This document shows, in pieces, positions 18,306-27,340 of a stretch of 64,000 nt of DNA. Numbering within the stretch: position 1 is the stretch's first letter; every line of letters starts with the position of its first letter. The stretch comes from DATLNF01 sp963765815 (GTDB taxonomy: Bacteria > Actinomycetota > Actinomycetes > BP-191). Location of the stretch: positions 372,001 through 436,000 of the forward strand of contig CAVXXT010000001.1 in the NCBI GenBank assembly GCA_963765815.1, in the 5' to 3' direction. The notes beneath the pieces were generated by a model that saw nothing but the letters and a program-made list of their open reading frames with translations, ran no database searches and was not told the origin of the DNA. The translations under genes were made by a program, and so were the position numbers.

Positions 18306-19684
18306 CCGACGTACGGCGTGGCGCGGGCGCCCAGGTGGAGGAAGCGGCTGCCGTCGGGGAGTGAGAAGAAGACCGCGGGAATGAGGCCGGGCACGGTCGG
18401 GAACTCGACCAGGAAGACGTCCTCGGCGTAGGGGAGCAGCTCGGTGTCCATCCGGTCGGTGCCCATGGCAGCCGCCACCGGTCCGCTCGGCCGGATCACC
18501 AGGTTCAGCCGGTCGCCGTCGGCCTCGACCGTGTAGGACATCGACTCCCGAGCGTAGGTGCCGACGTACTTCGCGGGGTCGTACGCCGGTGGAGCGGCCG
18601 GCGGCTCGGGCCGTGCGCGCGGCGTGACGCCGGCGAGCGACTCGAAGATCTCGGCGAACAGCGCATGCGCCATGTCGCGTGACTCACCGCAGTTGCTGAG
18701 CAGGGCGACGGCGACGGACGGGTGGTCGGCGGTCGCGGGCAGCACGCGGAGGTAGGCGTTCTGGCCGATGGTCGAGCCGTCGTGGCCGATGAGCCGGTGG
18801 CCGTCCCAGTCGAGGAGGATCCAGCCGAGGCCCCAGTGGTCGCCGAGGGTCCACGGGTCGGGTACGGCGACCTGCGGCTCGCGCATCGCCCGAGCGGACT
18901 CCGCCGAGAGGATCCGGGTGCCGTCGGCCGTGACACCGTCGGCGAGGTGAAGCCGCGCGAATGGGAGCAGCTCGCGGGCCTGCGCGTGGATGAGGCCGGC
19001 GGGACCCACCGAGCGGGGAAGGCCCCACTGCGGCGCGACGATCGGACTGTCGCTGCCCGGCACCGTCAGGTGGCCGACCGCGGCGGGCCAGAGCAGGGCC
19101 TCTTCCGGCAGCGTGCCGGCCGCGATCAGTCCGAGTGGCGCAAGCAGGCGCTCGCGCAGGACTGCGTCCCAGGTCTGCCCGCGCAGCACTTCGACCAGAC
19201 GGCCGAGCACCGAGTAGCCGGAGTTGCAGTAGCTCATCGTCGCGCCGAGCGCGTGGGTCCTCGCGAGGCCGGAGAGCGCGCCGACGTACCGCTCGAGGCA
19301 GTCGTCGCCGCGACCGGTGTCCTCGAAGAAGTCGCCGTCGATGCCGCTGGTGTGCGAGAGCAGATGCCTCGTCGTGACGCGCGCCGTGAGGTCAGGGTCA
19401 GCGACCCGGAAGTCCGGCAGGTAGGTCACGATCGGTGCGTCGAGGTCGACCAGCCCGTCGTCGACGAGCTGCATGACGAGGGTCGCGGTCCAGACCTTCG
19501 TGATGCTGCCGATCTGGAACACGCTGTCCGCGGTCACCGGCTGGCCGGTGCGCTGGCTGAGCACTCCGGTCGTGGCGACCGCATCGTCGTCGTCGACCCC
19601 GATAGCGAGCGACGCGCCCACGACGCTGTACTTCTCGGCCAGCGACGTGAGCCGGTCCTGCCAGTGCTGCTGGTCGAGCGTCAT
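18302..19684 (-). CDS. beta-lactamase/penicillin-binding-type serine hydrolase
   Basis: A 460-residue class C beta-lactamase-fold protein. The nucleophile motif is SITK (S60, K63), the second motif YCN is at about 152-154, and a GHDGS box replaces KTG. The C-terminal region after about residue 345 resembles the lipocalin-like tail seen in EstB/Pab87-type esterases and D-peptidases. There is no signal peptide, so it is probably cytoplasmic. ATG 19684 is chosen because the domain starts soon after it. It lies 11 bases downstream of the binding lipoprotein gene on the same strand, probably co-transcribed. Esterase or peptidase activity is more likely than antibiotic resistance. Confidence 0.87.
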   Translation of the reverse strand: MTLDQQHWQDRLTSLAEKYSVVGASLAIGVDDDDAVATTGVLSQRTGQPVTADSVFQIGSITKVWTATLVMQLVDDGLVDLDAPIVTYLPDFRVADPDLTARVTTRHLLSHTSGIDGDFFEDTGRGDDCLERYVGALSGLARTHALGATMSYCNSGYSVLGRLVEVLRGQTWDAVLRERLLAPLGLIAAGTLPEEALLWPAAVGHLTVPGSDSPIVAPQWGLPRSVGPAGLIHAQARELLPFARLHLADGVTADGTRILSAESARAMREPQVAVPDPWTLGDHWGLGWILLDWDGHRLIGHDGSTIGQNAYLRVLPATADHPSVAVALLSNCGESRDMAHALFAEIFESLAGVTPRARPEPPAAPPAYDPAKYVGTYARESMSYTVEADGDRLNLVIRPSGPVAAAMGTDRMDTELLPYAEDVFLVEFPTVPGLIPAVFFSLPDGSRFLHLGARATPYVG

Positions 19685-19695
19685 GTCGGTCCCGT

Positions 19696-21213
19696 CTAGG
19701 TCAGGAGGGTGAAGGGCGAGCCGGTGTAGTCGAAGCAGCCGCACCCGGTCGACCACGCGAAGAGCCGCCCGGTTGACGGACCGCCGCGCCGGGAGCCGGA
19801 GAAGCTGGTCGCGCCGGCGTACGTCGCTGCGGCGCGGAAGCCGCTGCCGAGGGAGTGGATCGCGGCGGACAGCGTGGGCAGGTCGGTCGCGCCGCGCGAG
19901 GTGCGCAGGGCACGGTCGGCCAGGGCGAAGGTGTCGCAGGTGCTGAATCCGAAGTAGCGGTCGGTGCCCGACGACGGGGTCAGCCCGCCCTTCTGCAGGT
20001 CGGCCAGGCACTCGCTCTGCGCGGCGGTCGCCGGCTGCGCGCGCGTCGTGTCGATCGTCGGCAGCCAGCCGAGCCCGACGACGTTCGCCAGCTGTCCCCG
20101 AGGGGTGTTCGCCTCCTGGACGGTGGGCGCGGCGACGCTGGTGACCAGGTACGTCGGGTGATAGCCCTGCGCCTCCGCCGCCGCCGCGAGGAACAGGAGC
20201 AGGTTGCCCTCCGCGCCGCCCGATACGAGCGTCACGTGGGTGATGCCGTCGGTCTGGAAGCGGAGGACGGCGCTCTGCATGTCTGCCGCGAGGCCCCCGA
20301 GGTCGTTGATGCTCTGGAAGCAGCGACTGGTCACGGTGTCCACGACAGGGGTGCCGAGCCGCTTGGCGACCGGCACGACCGTGCCGGTGTGGGCACGCTC
20401 GTTGAAGGGGCATCCTTCGACGACGACCCCGAGTCTGGCGTCCTTCGTCAGCCGCCCGGCCGCGACCGTCCGCTCGAGCAGCACCTGCATGCGGTCGTCG
20501 AGCGAGAAGGTCGACGCGGCGAACGTCGACGACGCCCGGCTCAGCGCGACGTCGTCGCCCATCGAGTAGTCGCCGGTGATCATCGGCGTGTCGGCGTCGG
20601 CGATGCACGAGGTGAAGGACTCGGAGAACAGGCCGAGCGTGCTGATGACGAGGGCGACCTTCGCGTCCTGGACGAACGTTGCGCAGGCCGCCGCCAGGTC
20701 GCCCTCGAACGACGCGGAGCTCGACTTGATCTCGGCGTAGACCGGCTCGACCTTGCGCGCCGCCACACCGCCGCGGGAGTTCCAGGCGCTGACGAGCGCC
20801 TCAAAGACGTTGCGGGGTGAGTAGGAGTTGCCGTTGTCGACGCCGGCACCCGCTGCCGCGTCGTTGTTCGCGTAGAGGATGCCGATCTTCACGGGTCGGC
20901 GGTCGACCCGGGCGGCGCCGCGGCCACCCGCAGACGGGCCGGTCGTGGTCGTGGACGACCCCGACGACACGGTGCCGGGTCCACGAGGTGCGTCGTCGGC
21001 GCCGGAGGTCGACGCGCTCGTCGAGCTGCCGGCGGTCCCGGGCGTCGGGACCGAGAGCGGATCCTGGCCGATCAGCTCGGGCGGGATCGCGAGGCCGTCG
21101 GCGCGGGCGGTCGTCGGCGCGGCCGTCCCCACGTCGACCGTGGACCCGCAGGCGCTCAGCGCCGCCGCGGTGACCGCAAGGGCGGCGACCCGCCGGACAG
21201 CGCTGCACCGCAC
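19696..21213 (-). CDS. HAAT-type substrate-binding lipoprotein
   Basis: A 505-residue periplasmic-binding-protein type I receptor. The signal peptide ends in a lipobox (LSAC, lipidated Cys about 22), then a Ser/Thr/Gly-rich linker to about residue 105, then the binding domain starting VKIGILYANNDAAAGAG. This is a receptor without permease or ATPase genes beside it, so it may serve the importer at 7.7-15.5 kb or act in sensing. It starts at GTG 21213. A TetR gene is divergent with a dyad between them, so it is likely to be under TetR control. The serine hydrolase follows after 11 bases. Confidence 0.88.
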   Translation of the reverse strand: MRCSAVRRVAALAVTAAALSACGSTVDVGTAAPTTARADGLAIPPELIGQDPLSVPTPGTAGSSTSASTSGADDAPRGPGTVSSGSSTTTTGPSAGGRGAARVDRRPVKIGILYANNDAAAGAGVDNGNSYSPRNVFEALVSAWNSRGGVAARKVEPVYAEIKSSSASFEGDLAAACATFVQDAKVALVISTLGLFSESFTSCIADADTPMITGDYSMGDDVALSRASSTFAASTFSLDDRMQVLLERTVAAGRLTKDARLGVVVEGCPFNERAHTGTVVPVAKRLGTPVVDTVTSRCFQSINDLGGLAADMQSAVLRFQTDGITHVTLVSGGAEGNLLLFLAAAAEAQGYHPTYLVTSVAAPTVQEANTPRGQLANVVGLGWLPTIDTTRAQPATAAQSECLADLQKGGLTPSSGTDRYFGFSTCDTFALADRALRTSRGATDLPTLSAAIHSLGSGFRAAATYAGATSFSGSRRGGPSTGRLFAWSTGCGCFDYTGSPFTLLT

Positions 21214-21226
21214 GGGCTGACCTCCT

Positions 21227-21248
21227 CCGATAATGGCGTTACTATCGG
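21227..21248. promoter_or_regulatory. Dyad between binding lipoprotein and TetR genes
   Basis: CCGATA at 21227-21232 and TATCGG at 21243-21248 form a 22-bp dyad that contains TACTAT, a likely -10 toward tetR. It is placed as expected for a TetR autoregulatory operator controlling both divergent genes. The inner 10 bp are only partly symmetric. Confidence 0.5.
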
Positions 21249-21281
21249 GGCATCCGTACCGGTCGTCAAGGAGGAGCGGAC

Positions 21282-21896
21282 GTGGCTCGCAGCGCCGCCG
21301 TCACCGTCGATCCGGTCGCTGCGCGCGGACGGCAGAGCACCCGCGAAGCGCTGCTGGACGCGGTCGACGAGCTGCTGATGGAGCGCGGCTGGGCCGGTTG
21401 CTCGCTCCAGGCGCTGGCCCGCCGGGCCGGGCTGACGACGGGCGCGGTGTACTCGACGTTCGGCAGCCGGGGGGCGCTCATCGCCGCCGCGATGATGCGG
21501 CGCACCGACGGGGTGTCCGGCCTCCCGGCCGACGAGCCGGACCTGGCGCGGGCGGTGTCGGCGTACGCACGCACCTTCCACGCGCTGGGCACCGGCGCCG
21601 CGGGCGCGAACCTGCTGACTGCGCAGCTGGACCTGCTGCGGCTGAGCACGACCGACCCGGCGCTCGCGGCGGCGATGAAGGAGGCGTACGCCGGCCTGCT
21701 CGCCGGGCTGGTCGTGGGGATCGAGACTCGCGCCGGTCGACGCCGGCTCCCGGCGCCCGCTGACGTGCTGGCGCAGCGGATGGTGGCGGTGCTCCAGGGG
21801 CTGACGCTGCAGACGTTCGCCCTGGGCCAGGACTTCGGCGAGCAGGTGTTCGTCGATGCGGCCCTGTCCGCGATCGGGCTGCCTCCCCGTCGCTGA
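21282..21896 (+). CDS. TetR/AcrR family transcriptional regulator
   Basis: A 204-residue TetR repressor. The N-terminal helix-turn-helix is clear: TREALLDAVDELLMERGW, CSLQALARRAGLTTGAVYSTFG. The C-terminal ligand domain is helical and not diagnostic. GTG 21282 has a strong ribosome site (AAGGAGG). It is divergent from the binding lipoprotein gene and probably represses it and itself through the dyad at 21227-21248. The ligand is unknown. Confidence 0.9.
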   Translation: MARSAAVTVDPVAARGRQSTREALLDAVDELLMERGWAGCSLQALARRAGLTTGAVYSTFGSRGALIAAAMMRRTDGVSGLPADEPDLARAVSAYARTFHALGTGAAGANLLTAQLDLLRLSTTDPALAAAMKEAYAGLLAGLVVGIETRAGRRRLPAPADVLAQRMVAVLQGLTLQTFALGQDFGEQVFVDAALSAIGLPPRR

Positions 21897-21980
21897 GTCC
21901 GATGAGTTCCGGGCACACGGGGCGTCTACCGGTGCAGAGTGCGTGACCGAGCTCTTCCGGCTGACGAGAGGACACCTGCG

Positions 21981-22460
21981 ATGGCCCAGAAGATCGTGCC
22001 CAACCTGTGGTTCGACACCCAGGCGGAGGAGGCGGCCGAGTTCTACTGCTCGGTCTTCAAGAACTCGAGGATCACCAACGTCTCGCGTTACCCGGAGGGC
22101 AGCCCCGGCGTGCCCGGCACGGTGATGACCGTCGAGTGGGAGCTCGACGGCGAGCGGTTCGTCGGCATCAACGGCGGTTCGCAGTTCACCTTCGACGAGG
22201 CGGTGTCCTTCCAGATCGGCTGCGCCGACCAGGCCGAGGTCGACTACTTCTGGGACCGGCTGCTCGAGGGCGGCGGCGAGGAGAGCCAGTGCGGCTGGCT
22301 CAAGGACCGGTTCGGGCTGTCCTGGCAGGTCATCCCGGACGGGCTCGCGGAGCTGTTCACCGATCCCGACCCCGCACGCGTCGAGCGCGCGATGACGGCG
22401 ATGCTGCAGATGCGAAAGCTCGACATCGGCGAGATGCGCCGCGCGGCGGACGCCGGCTGA
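21981..22460 (+). CDS. PhnB-like VOC family protein
   Basis: A 159-residue vicinal-oxygen-chelate protein of the PhnB/3-demethylubiquinone-methyltransferase-like group (IVPNLWFDTQAEEAAEFYCS, YPEGSPGVPGTVMTVEW, FGLSWQVIP). The ATG at 21981 follows GAGAGGA. These small cytoplasmic proteins often dimerise; few have a proven reaction, and the methyltransferase name in databases is usually misleading. It stands alone after tetR, 85 bases away. Confidence 0.87.
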   Translation: MAQKIVPNLWFDTQAEEAAEFYCSVFKNSRITNVSRYPEGSPGVPGTVMTVEWELDGERFVGINGGSQFTFDEAVSFQIGCADQAEVDYFWDRLLEGGGEESQCGWLKDRFGLSWQVIPDGLAELFTDPDPARVERAMTAMLQMRKLDIGEMRRAADAG

Positions 22461-22500
22461 CCTCAGTCAGCCCAGGCCGCCTCGTGGGGTCCGCTCTGCG

Positions 22501-24525
22501 ATGCTGATCGGCGTGCATCGGCCGTCGTACCGCCCTGACATCCAGGGGATCCGGGGCGTGGCGGTCGTCATGGTGGTGCTGTTCCACGCCGGGCTGCCGG
22601 TGCGTGGCGGCTTCACCGGCGTCGACGTGTTCTTCGTCGTCTCGGGTTTCGTCATCACCCGGCTGCTGTGGACCGAGTACCGCTCGACGGAGCGGATCAG
22701 CCTGGTGGCCTTCTACTCCGCGCGTGCTCGCCGCCTGCTGCCGGCGCTGGCGGTGCTGCTGGTCGTCGTCGCGGTGGCCGCCGCCTTCCTGCAGGGACCG
22801 CTCGAGCCGCAGGCGAACACCGGTCGGACCGGCATCGCGGCCGGCTTGTACGTCGCGAACATCCAGCTGCTCTACTCGGACGCGGTCGGCTACTTCACCC
22901 TCGCGGCCGACTCCAACCCGTTGCTGCACACCTGGACGCTGGCGGTGGAGGAGCAGTTCTACGTGCTGTTCCCGATCACCATCGTGGCCGCGCTGTACGC
23001 CGCCCGGCGGTGGCGCCGCAGCGCCGTGGTCGTCCTCACCGTCACGATCGGCGCGCTGCTCCTGGTGTCGCTGGCGCTGTGCGTCAAGCTCACCCACGCC
23101 AGCGTGGGCGCGTTCGGCAACTCGAGCGCGAACCAGTCGGCCGCCTTCTACCTCGCGCCCACCCGGGCGTGGGAGTTCGGCGCCGGGGCGCTGCTGGCGC
23201 TGCACGAGGAGCGCCTCCGGGCGCTGTCTCGCTGGCTGGGCCAGCTGGCCGGCGGCGTGGGTGCCGCGCTCGTGGTCGTCTCCGCGCTCGCCGTGTCGCG
23301 CGACGGCTTTCCCGGGCTCGTCGCGGTGGTCCCCGTCACCGGCGCGGCGCTGCTCATCACGTCGAGCAACCTGCGCCCGACGGTGGTCACGGCGGTGCTG
23401 TCCTGGCGGCCCTTGCGCTGGCTCGGCGACGTCTCCTACGGCTGGTACCTCTGGCACTGGCCGGCGATCGTCCTGACCCGCGCGGTGCGACCCGGCGTGT
23501 CGAGCGGGTGGCTCCTCGCCGTCGCGGTGCTGTCGCTGGTGCCGGCGGTGGCGTCGTACCGACTCGTCGAAGGGCGGTTCCGATTCGACCGGCGGATCGT
23601 CGGCGTGCGCGCGTTGCGCCTCGCGGCCGTCTGCCTGGTCACGCCGATCCTGTTCCACGGCGCACTGGTGTGGAGCACGAAGCACCCCACCGCCGCCGTG
23701 CGCGACCTGAACCACCAGCTGCGGGTGCACGAGCACAACGCGCGCGGCTGCAAGGGCAACCTCCCGGCGGATGCCGTGACGCTCGGCGCGTGCACGTGGC
23801 GCGCTCCGGCTGCCCGGGGGCAGGTGATCCTGCTCGGCGACTCGCAGGCGGCTCACTTCACCGAGCCGGTCCGCGACGCCGCGAAGGCGCTCGACCTCGA
23901 CCTCACCGTTGCCGTGCTGACCAGCTGTCCGTTCGTCGAGCTGGACGTCCACGGGCCGAACGCCCTGCCGATCGACCAGTGCCACCCGTTCGTCGAGGCG
24001 TGGCTCTCCTACGCCGAGCGGGCAAAGCCGGCTCTGGTGGTGATCGCCACCGCCGCGTCGTCGTACATCTCGGATCCGAGCTTCACCATCGGGGCCGACG
24101 CGGTCTCCGACCCGCGCGCCAAAGCCGCGAGGTGGGAGAGCGGTACGTCGAGCCTGCTGCGCCGTCTCGACCGGGCCGGCGTCGGGGTGGTCGTCGTGCA
24201 CCAGATCCCGGCGTTCCGGTCGTTCGACCTGCGGCTGTGCCCCGCGGTGAGCGTCTACCGGCACAGCTGCAACGAGACTCGCCCGCGGAGCGAGGTCGAC
24301 GAGCTCAGGAGGCTGTCGGTGCAGGCGGAGCGCGACGCGGCAGAGGGTCTCGCCCGGGTGACCACGCTCGACCTCGCGGACCACCTGTGCTCGCCGACCG
24401 AGTGCCGGACCCGCCGCGGCCGCACGTGGGTCTACCGCGACTGGATCCACCTGACCGTCGACGGCGCCACCGAGCTCGCCCCGCAGTTCGAGCAGGCGAT
24501 GAAGTCCCGCCTGTCGAGCGGCTGA
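22501..24525 (+). CDS. acyltransferase 3 (OafA/YrhL-like) with C-terminal SGNH domain
   Basis: A 674-residue membrane O-acyltransferase. Residues 1-390 form about ten transmembrane helices of the acyltransferase-3 family, with YRPDIQGIRGVAVVMVVLFHAG (active His), FFVVSGFVITRLL, EEQFYVLFP and YGWYLWHWP. Residues 410-674 form an extracytoplasmic SGNH hydrolase-like domain with GDSQAAHF and the catalytic DWIHLT. Such proteins acetylate cell-wall polysaccharide or surface glycans. ATG 22501 is taken; GTG 22513 is an alternative. It ends two bases before the convergent cyclase gene. It is single, not part of a glycan cluster here. Confidence 0.92.
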   Translation: MLIGVHRPSYRPDIQGIRGVAVVMVVLFHAGLPVRGGFTGVDVFFVVSGFVITRLLWTEYRSTERISLVAFYSARARRLLPALAVLLVVVAVAAAFLQGPLEPQANTGRTGIAAGLYVANIQLLYSDAVGYFTLAADSNPLLHTWTLAVEEQFYVLFPITIVAALYAARRWRRSAVVVLTVTIGALLLVSLALCVKLTHASVGAFGNSSANQSAAFYLAPTRAWEFGAGALLALHEERLRALSRWLGQLAGGVGAALVVVSALAVSRDGFPGLVAVVPVTGAALLITSSNLRPTVVTAVLSWRPLRWLGDVSYGWYLWHWPAIVLTRAVRPGVSSGWLLAVAVLSLVPAVASYRLVEGRFRFDRRIVGVRALRLAAVCLVTPILFHGALVWSTKHPTAAVRDLNHQLRVHEHNARGCKGNLPADAVTLGACTWRAPAARGQVILLGDSQAAHFTEPVRDAAKALDLDLTVAVLTSCPFVELDVHGPNALPIDQCHPFVEAWLSYAERAKPALVVIATAASSYISDPSFTIGADAVSDPRAKAARWESGTSSLLRRLDRAGVGVVVVHQIPAFRSFDLRLCPAVSVYRHSCNETRPRSEVDELRRLSVQAERDAAEGLARVTTLDLADHLCSPTECRTRRGRTWVYRDWIHLTVDGATELAPQFEQAMKSRLSSG

Positions 24526-24527
24526 GG

Positions 24528-25433
24528 TCAGCCCAGCCGGGTGCGGTTCCTGCCGTCGGACTTCGCGCAGAGCATCGCGACGTCGGCCCGGCCGACCGTG
24601 CGATCCGCGGTTTCCGTCGCGCGGCACATGGCGACGCCGACGCTCACGGTGAGGGAGAGCCGATGGCCGTCGACCTCGAGCCAGCTGGACGCGATCAGCT
24701 GTCGCACCCGCTCTGCGAGCGCCAGCGCTTGCGCATCGTCGTCGACGTGCGCCAGCAGCAGGAACTCCTCCCCACCCCACCGACCGGTGATATCGCTCGG
24801 CCGCGTGCAGCCCTCCAACGTCTTCGCGACCAGTTGCAGTGCCCGGTCCCCGACGGGGTGGCCGTAGGTGTCGTTCACGCTCTTGAACCGGTCGACGTCG
24901 ATGAACAGAACAGCGAACAACCGAGCGTAGCGGAGGTGCTCGTCCTGGAGGCGGAGGAGGACCTGCTGCAGAAGGCGACGATTGCCCACGCCGGTCATCG
25001 GGTCCGTGAGCGCCTGGTCCTCGGCCAGAGTGGCTCGCGCCTCCAGGCTGTGGCACCGGCTGTCGTCGTGGAAGGCCTCCACCGCTCCGACAATTCGGCC
25101 TCTGGCGTCGCGCAGCGGAGCGGCGCGCACGGAGACGGGAAGCCGGTGCCCGTCCCGATGGTGGGCGTAGGCCACAACGCCACGGACGACACCGTCCCGC
25201 ATCGTCGCGGAGAGGGGGCAGTTCACGCCGCAGAGCGACCGGCCTTGTTCGTCGACGTGGTTCAGCACCCCGTCACGGCAGCGCCGCCCGACCACGTCGG
25301 CGGCGAGGAAGCCGGTGAGCTCCTCGGCGGCGTTGTTCCAGTAGGTGATCGTGCGGTCACGGTCGACGACGTAGAGAGCTTCGCTCATCGAGTCGAGCAC
25401 CGCGTGCGCCAGCGGGGTCTCATCGAGCCTCAT
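24528..25433 (-). CDS. PAS-GGDEF diguanylate cyclase
   Basis: A 301-residue cytoplasmic cyclase that makes c-di-GMP. An N-terminal PAS domain (ALYVVDRDRTITYWNNAAEELTG) holds several cysteines (RRC, SLC, NC). The GGDEF domain follows: LTDPMTGVGNRR, FIDVDRFKSVNDTYGHPVGD, active site GGEEF. An RPSD motif lies five residues before GGEEF, which is the product-inhibition I-site. ATG 25433 has GGTGGAGG upstream; a longer frame to 25505 lacks support. No signal peptide or membrane span. It is transcribed alone. Confidence 0.92.
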   Translation of the reverse strand: MRLDETPLAHAVLDSMSEALYVVDRDRTITYWNNAAEELTGFLAADVVGRRCRDGVLNHVDEQGRSLCGVNCPLSATMRDGVVRGVVAYAHHRDGHRLPVSVRAAPLRDARGRIVGAVEAFHDDSRCHSLEARATLAEDQALTDPMTGVGNRRLLQQVLLRLQDEHLRYARLFAVLFIDVDRFKSVNDTYGHPVGDRALQLVAKTLEGCTRPSDITGRWGGEEFLLLAHVDDDAQALALAERVRQLIASSWLEVDGHRLSLTVSVGVAMCRATETADRTVGRADVAMLCAKSDGRNRTRLG

Positions 25434-25584
25434 GGCATGCCTCCACCTAGAGCGTCGGCCCGCACCGGTGCGCGCGGCAGGGTCTTTGGTCCCGCCCGGC
25501 GCCATCCGAAAGGGTGATCCCGGCCAACGGTGGGGCCGGCGCTATCGTGCGGCGCCGGGTTCCTCGGGAGATCGGGAGCGAGCG

Positions 25585-25965
25585 ATGGCCTGTCGGATCA
25601 GTGAGCTCGTGCTGGGCTGCCGCGACCCGGAGGCGCTGGCGCGGTTCTGGTGCGAGGTCCTCGACTTCGTCGTACTCGACCGCGAGGACGACGGCACGCT
25701 CGAGATCGGTCCGCGGGAGGGGTTCGGCGGTCCGCAGCCGACGATCATCCTGAGCTATCGGGAGGAGCCGGAGAAGGGGAAGCCTCGGCTGCACATCGAC
25801 GTCAACGCGACCGACCGCGATCAAGACGCAGAGCTCGAGCGCCTGATCTCCATTGGTGCGCGACCCGCCGACATCGGCCAGACGGGGGAGGAGTCGTGGC
25901 ATGTGCTGACCGACCCCGAAGGCAACGAGTTCTGCCTGCTCAGGCGGCGACTCGACCCACTCTGA
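25585..25965 (+). CDS. VOC family protein (glyoxalase-like)
   Basis: A 126-residue single-domain VOC protein: ISELVLGCRDPEALARFWCEVL, LHIDVNATDRD, WHVLTDPEGNEFCLL. This pattern is common in actinobacterial glyoxalase-like domain proteins of unknown reaction. ATG 25585. It ends 15 bases from the convergent S51 peptidase gene. Confidence 0.85.
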   Translation: MACRISELVLGCRDPEALARFWCEVLDFVVLDREDDGTLEIGPREGFGGPQPTIILSYREEPEKGKPRLHIDVNATDRDQDAELERLISIGARPADIGQTGEESWHVLTDPEGNEFCLLRRRLDPL

Positions 25966-25980
25966 GGGCGACGACCGCGT

Positions 25981-26736
25981 TCAGACCTGAGGTGTCCGCG
26001 GGGTGAAGAGTCGCCAGCTGCCCTCGGATACGACGTCCACGACGCCGTCGGTCACCGTGAGCGCGGTCTGGTCGTCGATCGCGTAGGTAGGGACGGGAAG
26101 TCTCGCTGCCCACGTCTCGGCGTTGGACAGCGACGCGTCGGGGTGGTCTGAGTTGTCCAGGTGCGGGATGACGGCGAAGTCGACCAGGCCGGCTCCCGCG
26201 GCCGTGACGAACGTCCGGCTGATGTCCCCGTCGGGCGTGCTGAACGTCACGTCCTCGGTGCTGAGGGCACGGCCGCTGCTGCTGCGCGGCTCGGTGTACG
26301 TCTCGCCGAACGTGCTCGACGCTGCCATGGCGCCGGCGCTGGTGCCGACGTACACGGATGAGGTCAACGATCGCAGGACGTCCACGAGGCCCGACTCATG
26401 CATCCAGAAGCTCAGGTAGAGCGGGTCGCCGCCCCAGAACAGCACTGCGTCAGCGGACTGCACCGTGGGGATCCACACGTCCTTGTCGATGCTGGGAAGT
26501 GCGGTGAGCTCCAGCACTCCGAGCGTCTGCCAGCCCAGGTCGGTCAGGGGCGTCGCGACCTCGCCTCGGATCAGCCGAGCCGCCAGCTCCGGGCCGCTCG
26601 AGAACGGGTAGATGGCGGTGGGCACCACGAGGGCGGTGGCCTCCTCGATCGGCTTGCCCAGCAGCTCGACCAGCGCATTCCGGATGCTCGGGTTGCTGAT
26701 GCCAGAGGACGTCAGGAGCAGCTTCACGACGCGCAC
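25981..26736 (-). CDS. peptidase S51 (dipeptidase E-like)
   Basis: A 251-residue serine peptidase of family S51, which cleaves Asp-X dipeptides or related small peptides in the cytoplasm. The nucleophile motif YVGTSAGAMA and the upstream FWGGDPLYLSFWM are typical; VIPHLDNSDHP probably supplies the His and acid. GTG 26736 is chosen; GTG 26727 is possible. It is divergent from the P-loop kinase gene with 34 bases between them. Confidence 0.88.
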   Translation of the reverse strand: MRVVKLLLTSSGISNPSIRNALVELLGKPIEEATALVVPTAIYPFSSGPELAARLIRGEVATPLTDLGWQTLGVLELTALPSIDKDVWIPTVQSADAVLFWGGDPLYLSFWMHESGLVDVLRSLTSSVYVGTSAGAMAASSTFGETYTEPRSSSGRALSTEDVTFSTPDGDISRTFVTAAGAGLVDFAVIPHLDNSDHPDASLSNAETWAARLPVPTYAIDDQTALTVTDGVVDVVSEGSWRLFTPRTPQV

Positions 26737-26758
26737 TCTGCCAGAACGAGTCAGGCAT

Positions 26759-26764
26759 TACCGT
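26759..26764 (+). promoter_or_regulatory. -10 box (TACCGT), leaderless start of P-loop kinase gene
   Basis: TANNNT hexamer with six bases between it and GTG 26771, so the transcript would begin at the start codon. No ribosome site precedes the GTG. Confidence 0.5.
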
Positions 26765-26770
26765 GGAGCC

Positions 26771-27331
26771 GTGGGCGAGAAGAACTTCCTGATCGACGGC
26801 GTCTCCGGCAGCGGCAAGACGTCGGTCGCCACCGAGCTGCAGCGACGGGGCCACCACGTCATCCATGGTGACCGGGACTTGAAGTATCGGGGTGATCCCG
26901 CAACCGGTACGCCGGTCGAGGTGCCGGTCTCGTTTCCCGACGACCGACGTCGCGCCGAGTGGATCTCCGAGCACCTCTGCTGGCCGGCAGAGGAGGTTGC
27001 TGCACTCGTCGACAACAAGGACCGGGAGGTGACCTTCTTCTGCGGGGGCTCCCGGAACACGGCGATGTTCATCGACCTGTTCGACGGAGTGTTCGTCCTG
27101 GATGTGGACCCCGACACGATGGTCCGGCGGTTGGACGAACGGCCAGCGGACGAGTGGGCCGGACGCGGAAGGCGGGCGGAGCGGGAGCTCGCCGTCCGAC
27201 TGCATCAGACGAAGGCGGACCTTCCCGACGGCATCGTGATCGACGCCACGGCGCCGCTGGCTCATGTCGTGGACGAGATCCTTCGCCACTGCGAAGCAGC
27301 GGCCAACCGCCGGAGGGTCCTGCCGTTCTAG
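26771..27331 (+). CDS. P-loop nucleoside/nucleotide kinase-like protein
   Basis: A 186-residue small P-loop NTPase. Walker A is GVSGSGKTS at residues 8-16. The ATP-lid-like segment ERPADEWAGRGR is arginine-rich, as in nucleotide and gluconate-type kinases, and a VFVLDVDPDTM strand lies where Walker B would be. The substrate is unknown; no kinase subfamily motif is decisive. GTG 26771 appears leaderless. Ten bases separate it from the next gene. Confidence 0.75.
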   Translation: MGEKNFLIDGVSGSGKTSVATELQRRGHHVIHGDRDLKYRGDPATGTPVEVPVSFPDDRRRAEWISEHLCWPAEEVAALVDNKDREVTFFCGGSRNTAMFIDLFDGVFVLDVDPDTMVRRLDERPADEWAGRGRRAERELAVRLHQTKADLPDGIVIDATAPLAHVVDEILRHCEAAANRRRVLPF

Positions 27332-27334
27332 CAT
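27329..27334 (+). promoter_or_regulatory. -10 box (TAGCAT), leaderless start of 27341 gene
   Basis: TANNNT hexamer overlapping the upstream stop codon, six bases before ATG 27341. It suggests separate, leaderless transcription of the membrane-anchored protein gene. Confidence 0.5.
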
Positions 27335-27340
27335 TGTCAG

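Noticed and set aside
18302..19684. Antibiotic-resistance beta-lactamase
   Set aside because: No signal peptide, GHDGS instead of KTG and a lipocalin-like tail point to an esterase or peptidase.
21981..22460. Naming the protein as a 3-demethylubiquinone methyltransferase
   Set aside because: The domain is VOC/PhnB-like with no SAM motif; the name is a database carry-over.
22357..25056. 899-residue minus-strand open frame
   Set aside because: Antisense to the acyltransferase with its helices and SGNH motifs; sequence is low-complexity Arg/Gln/His/Asp.
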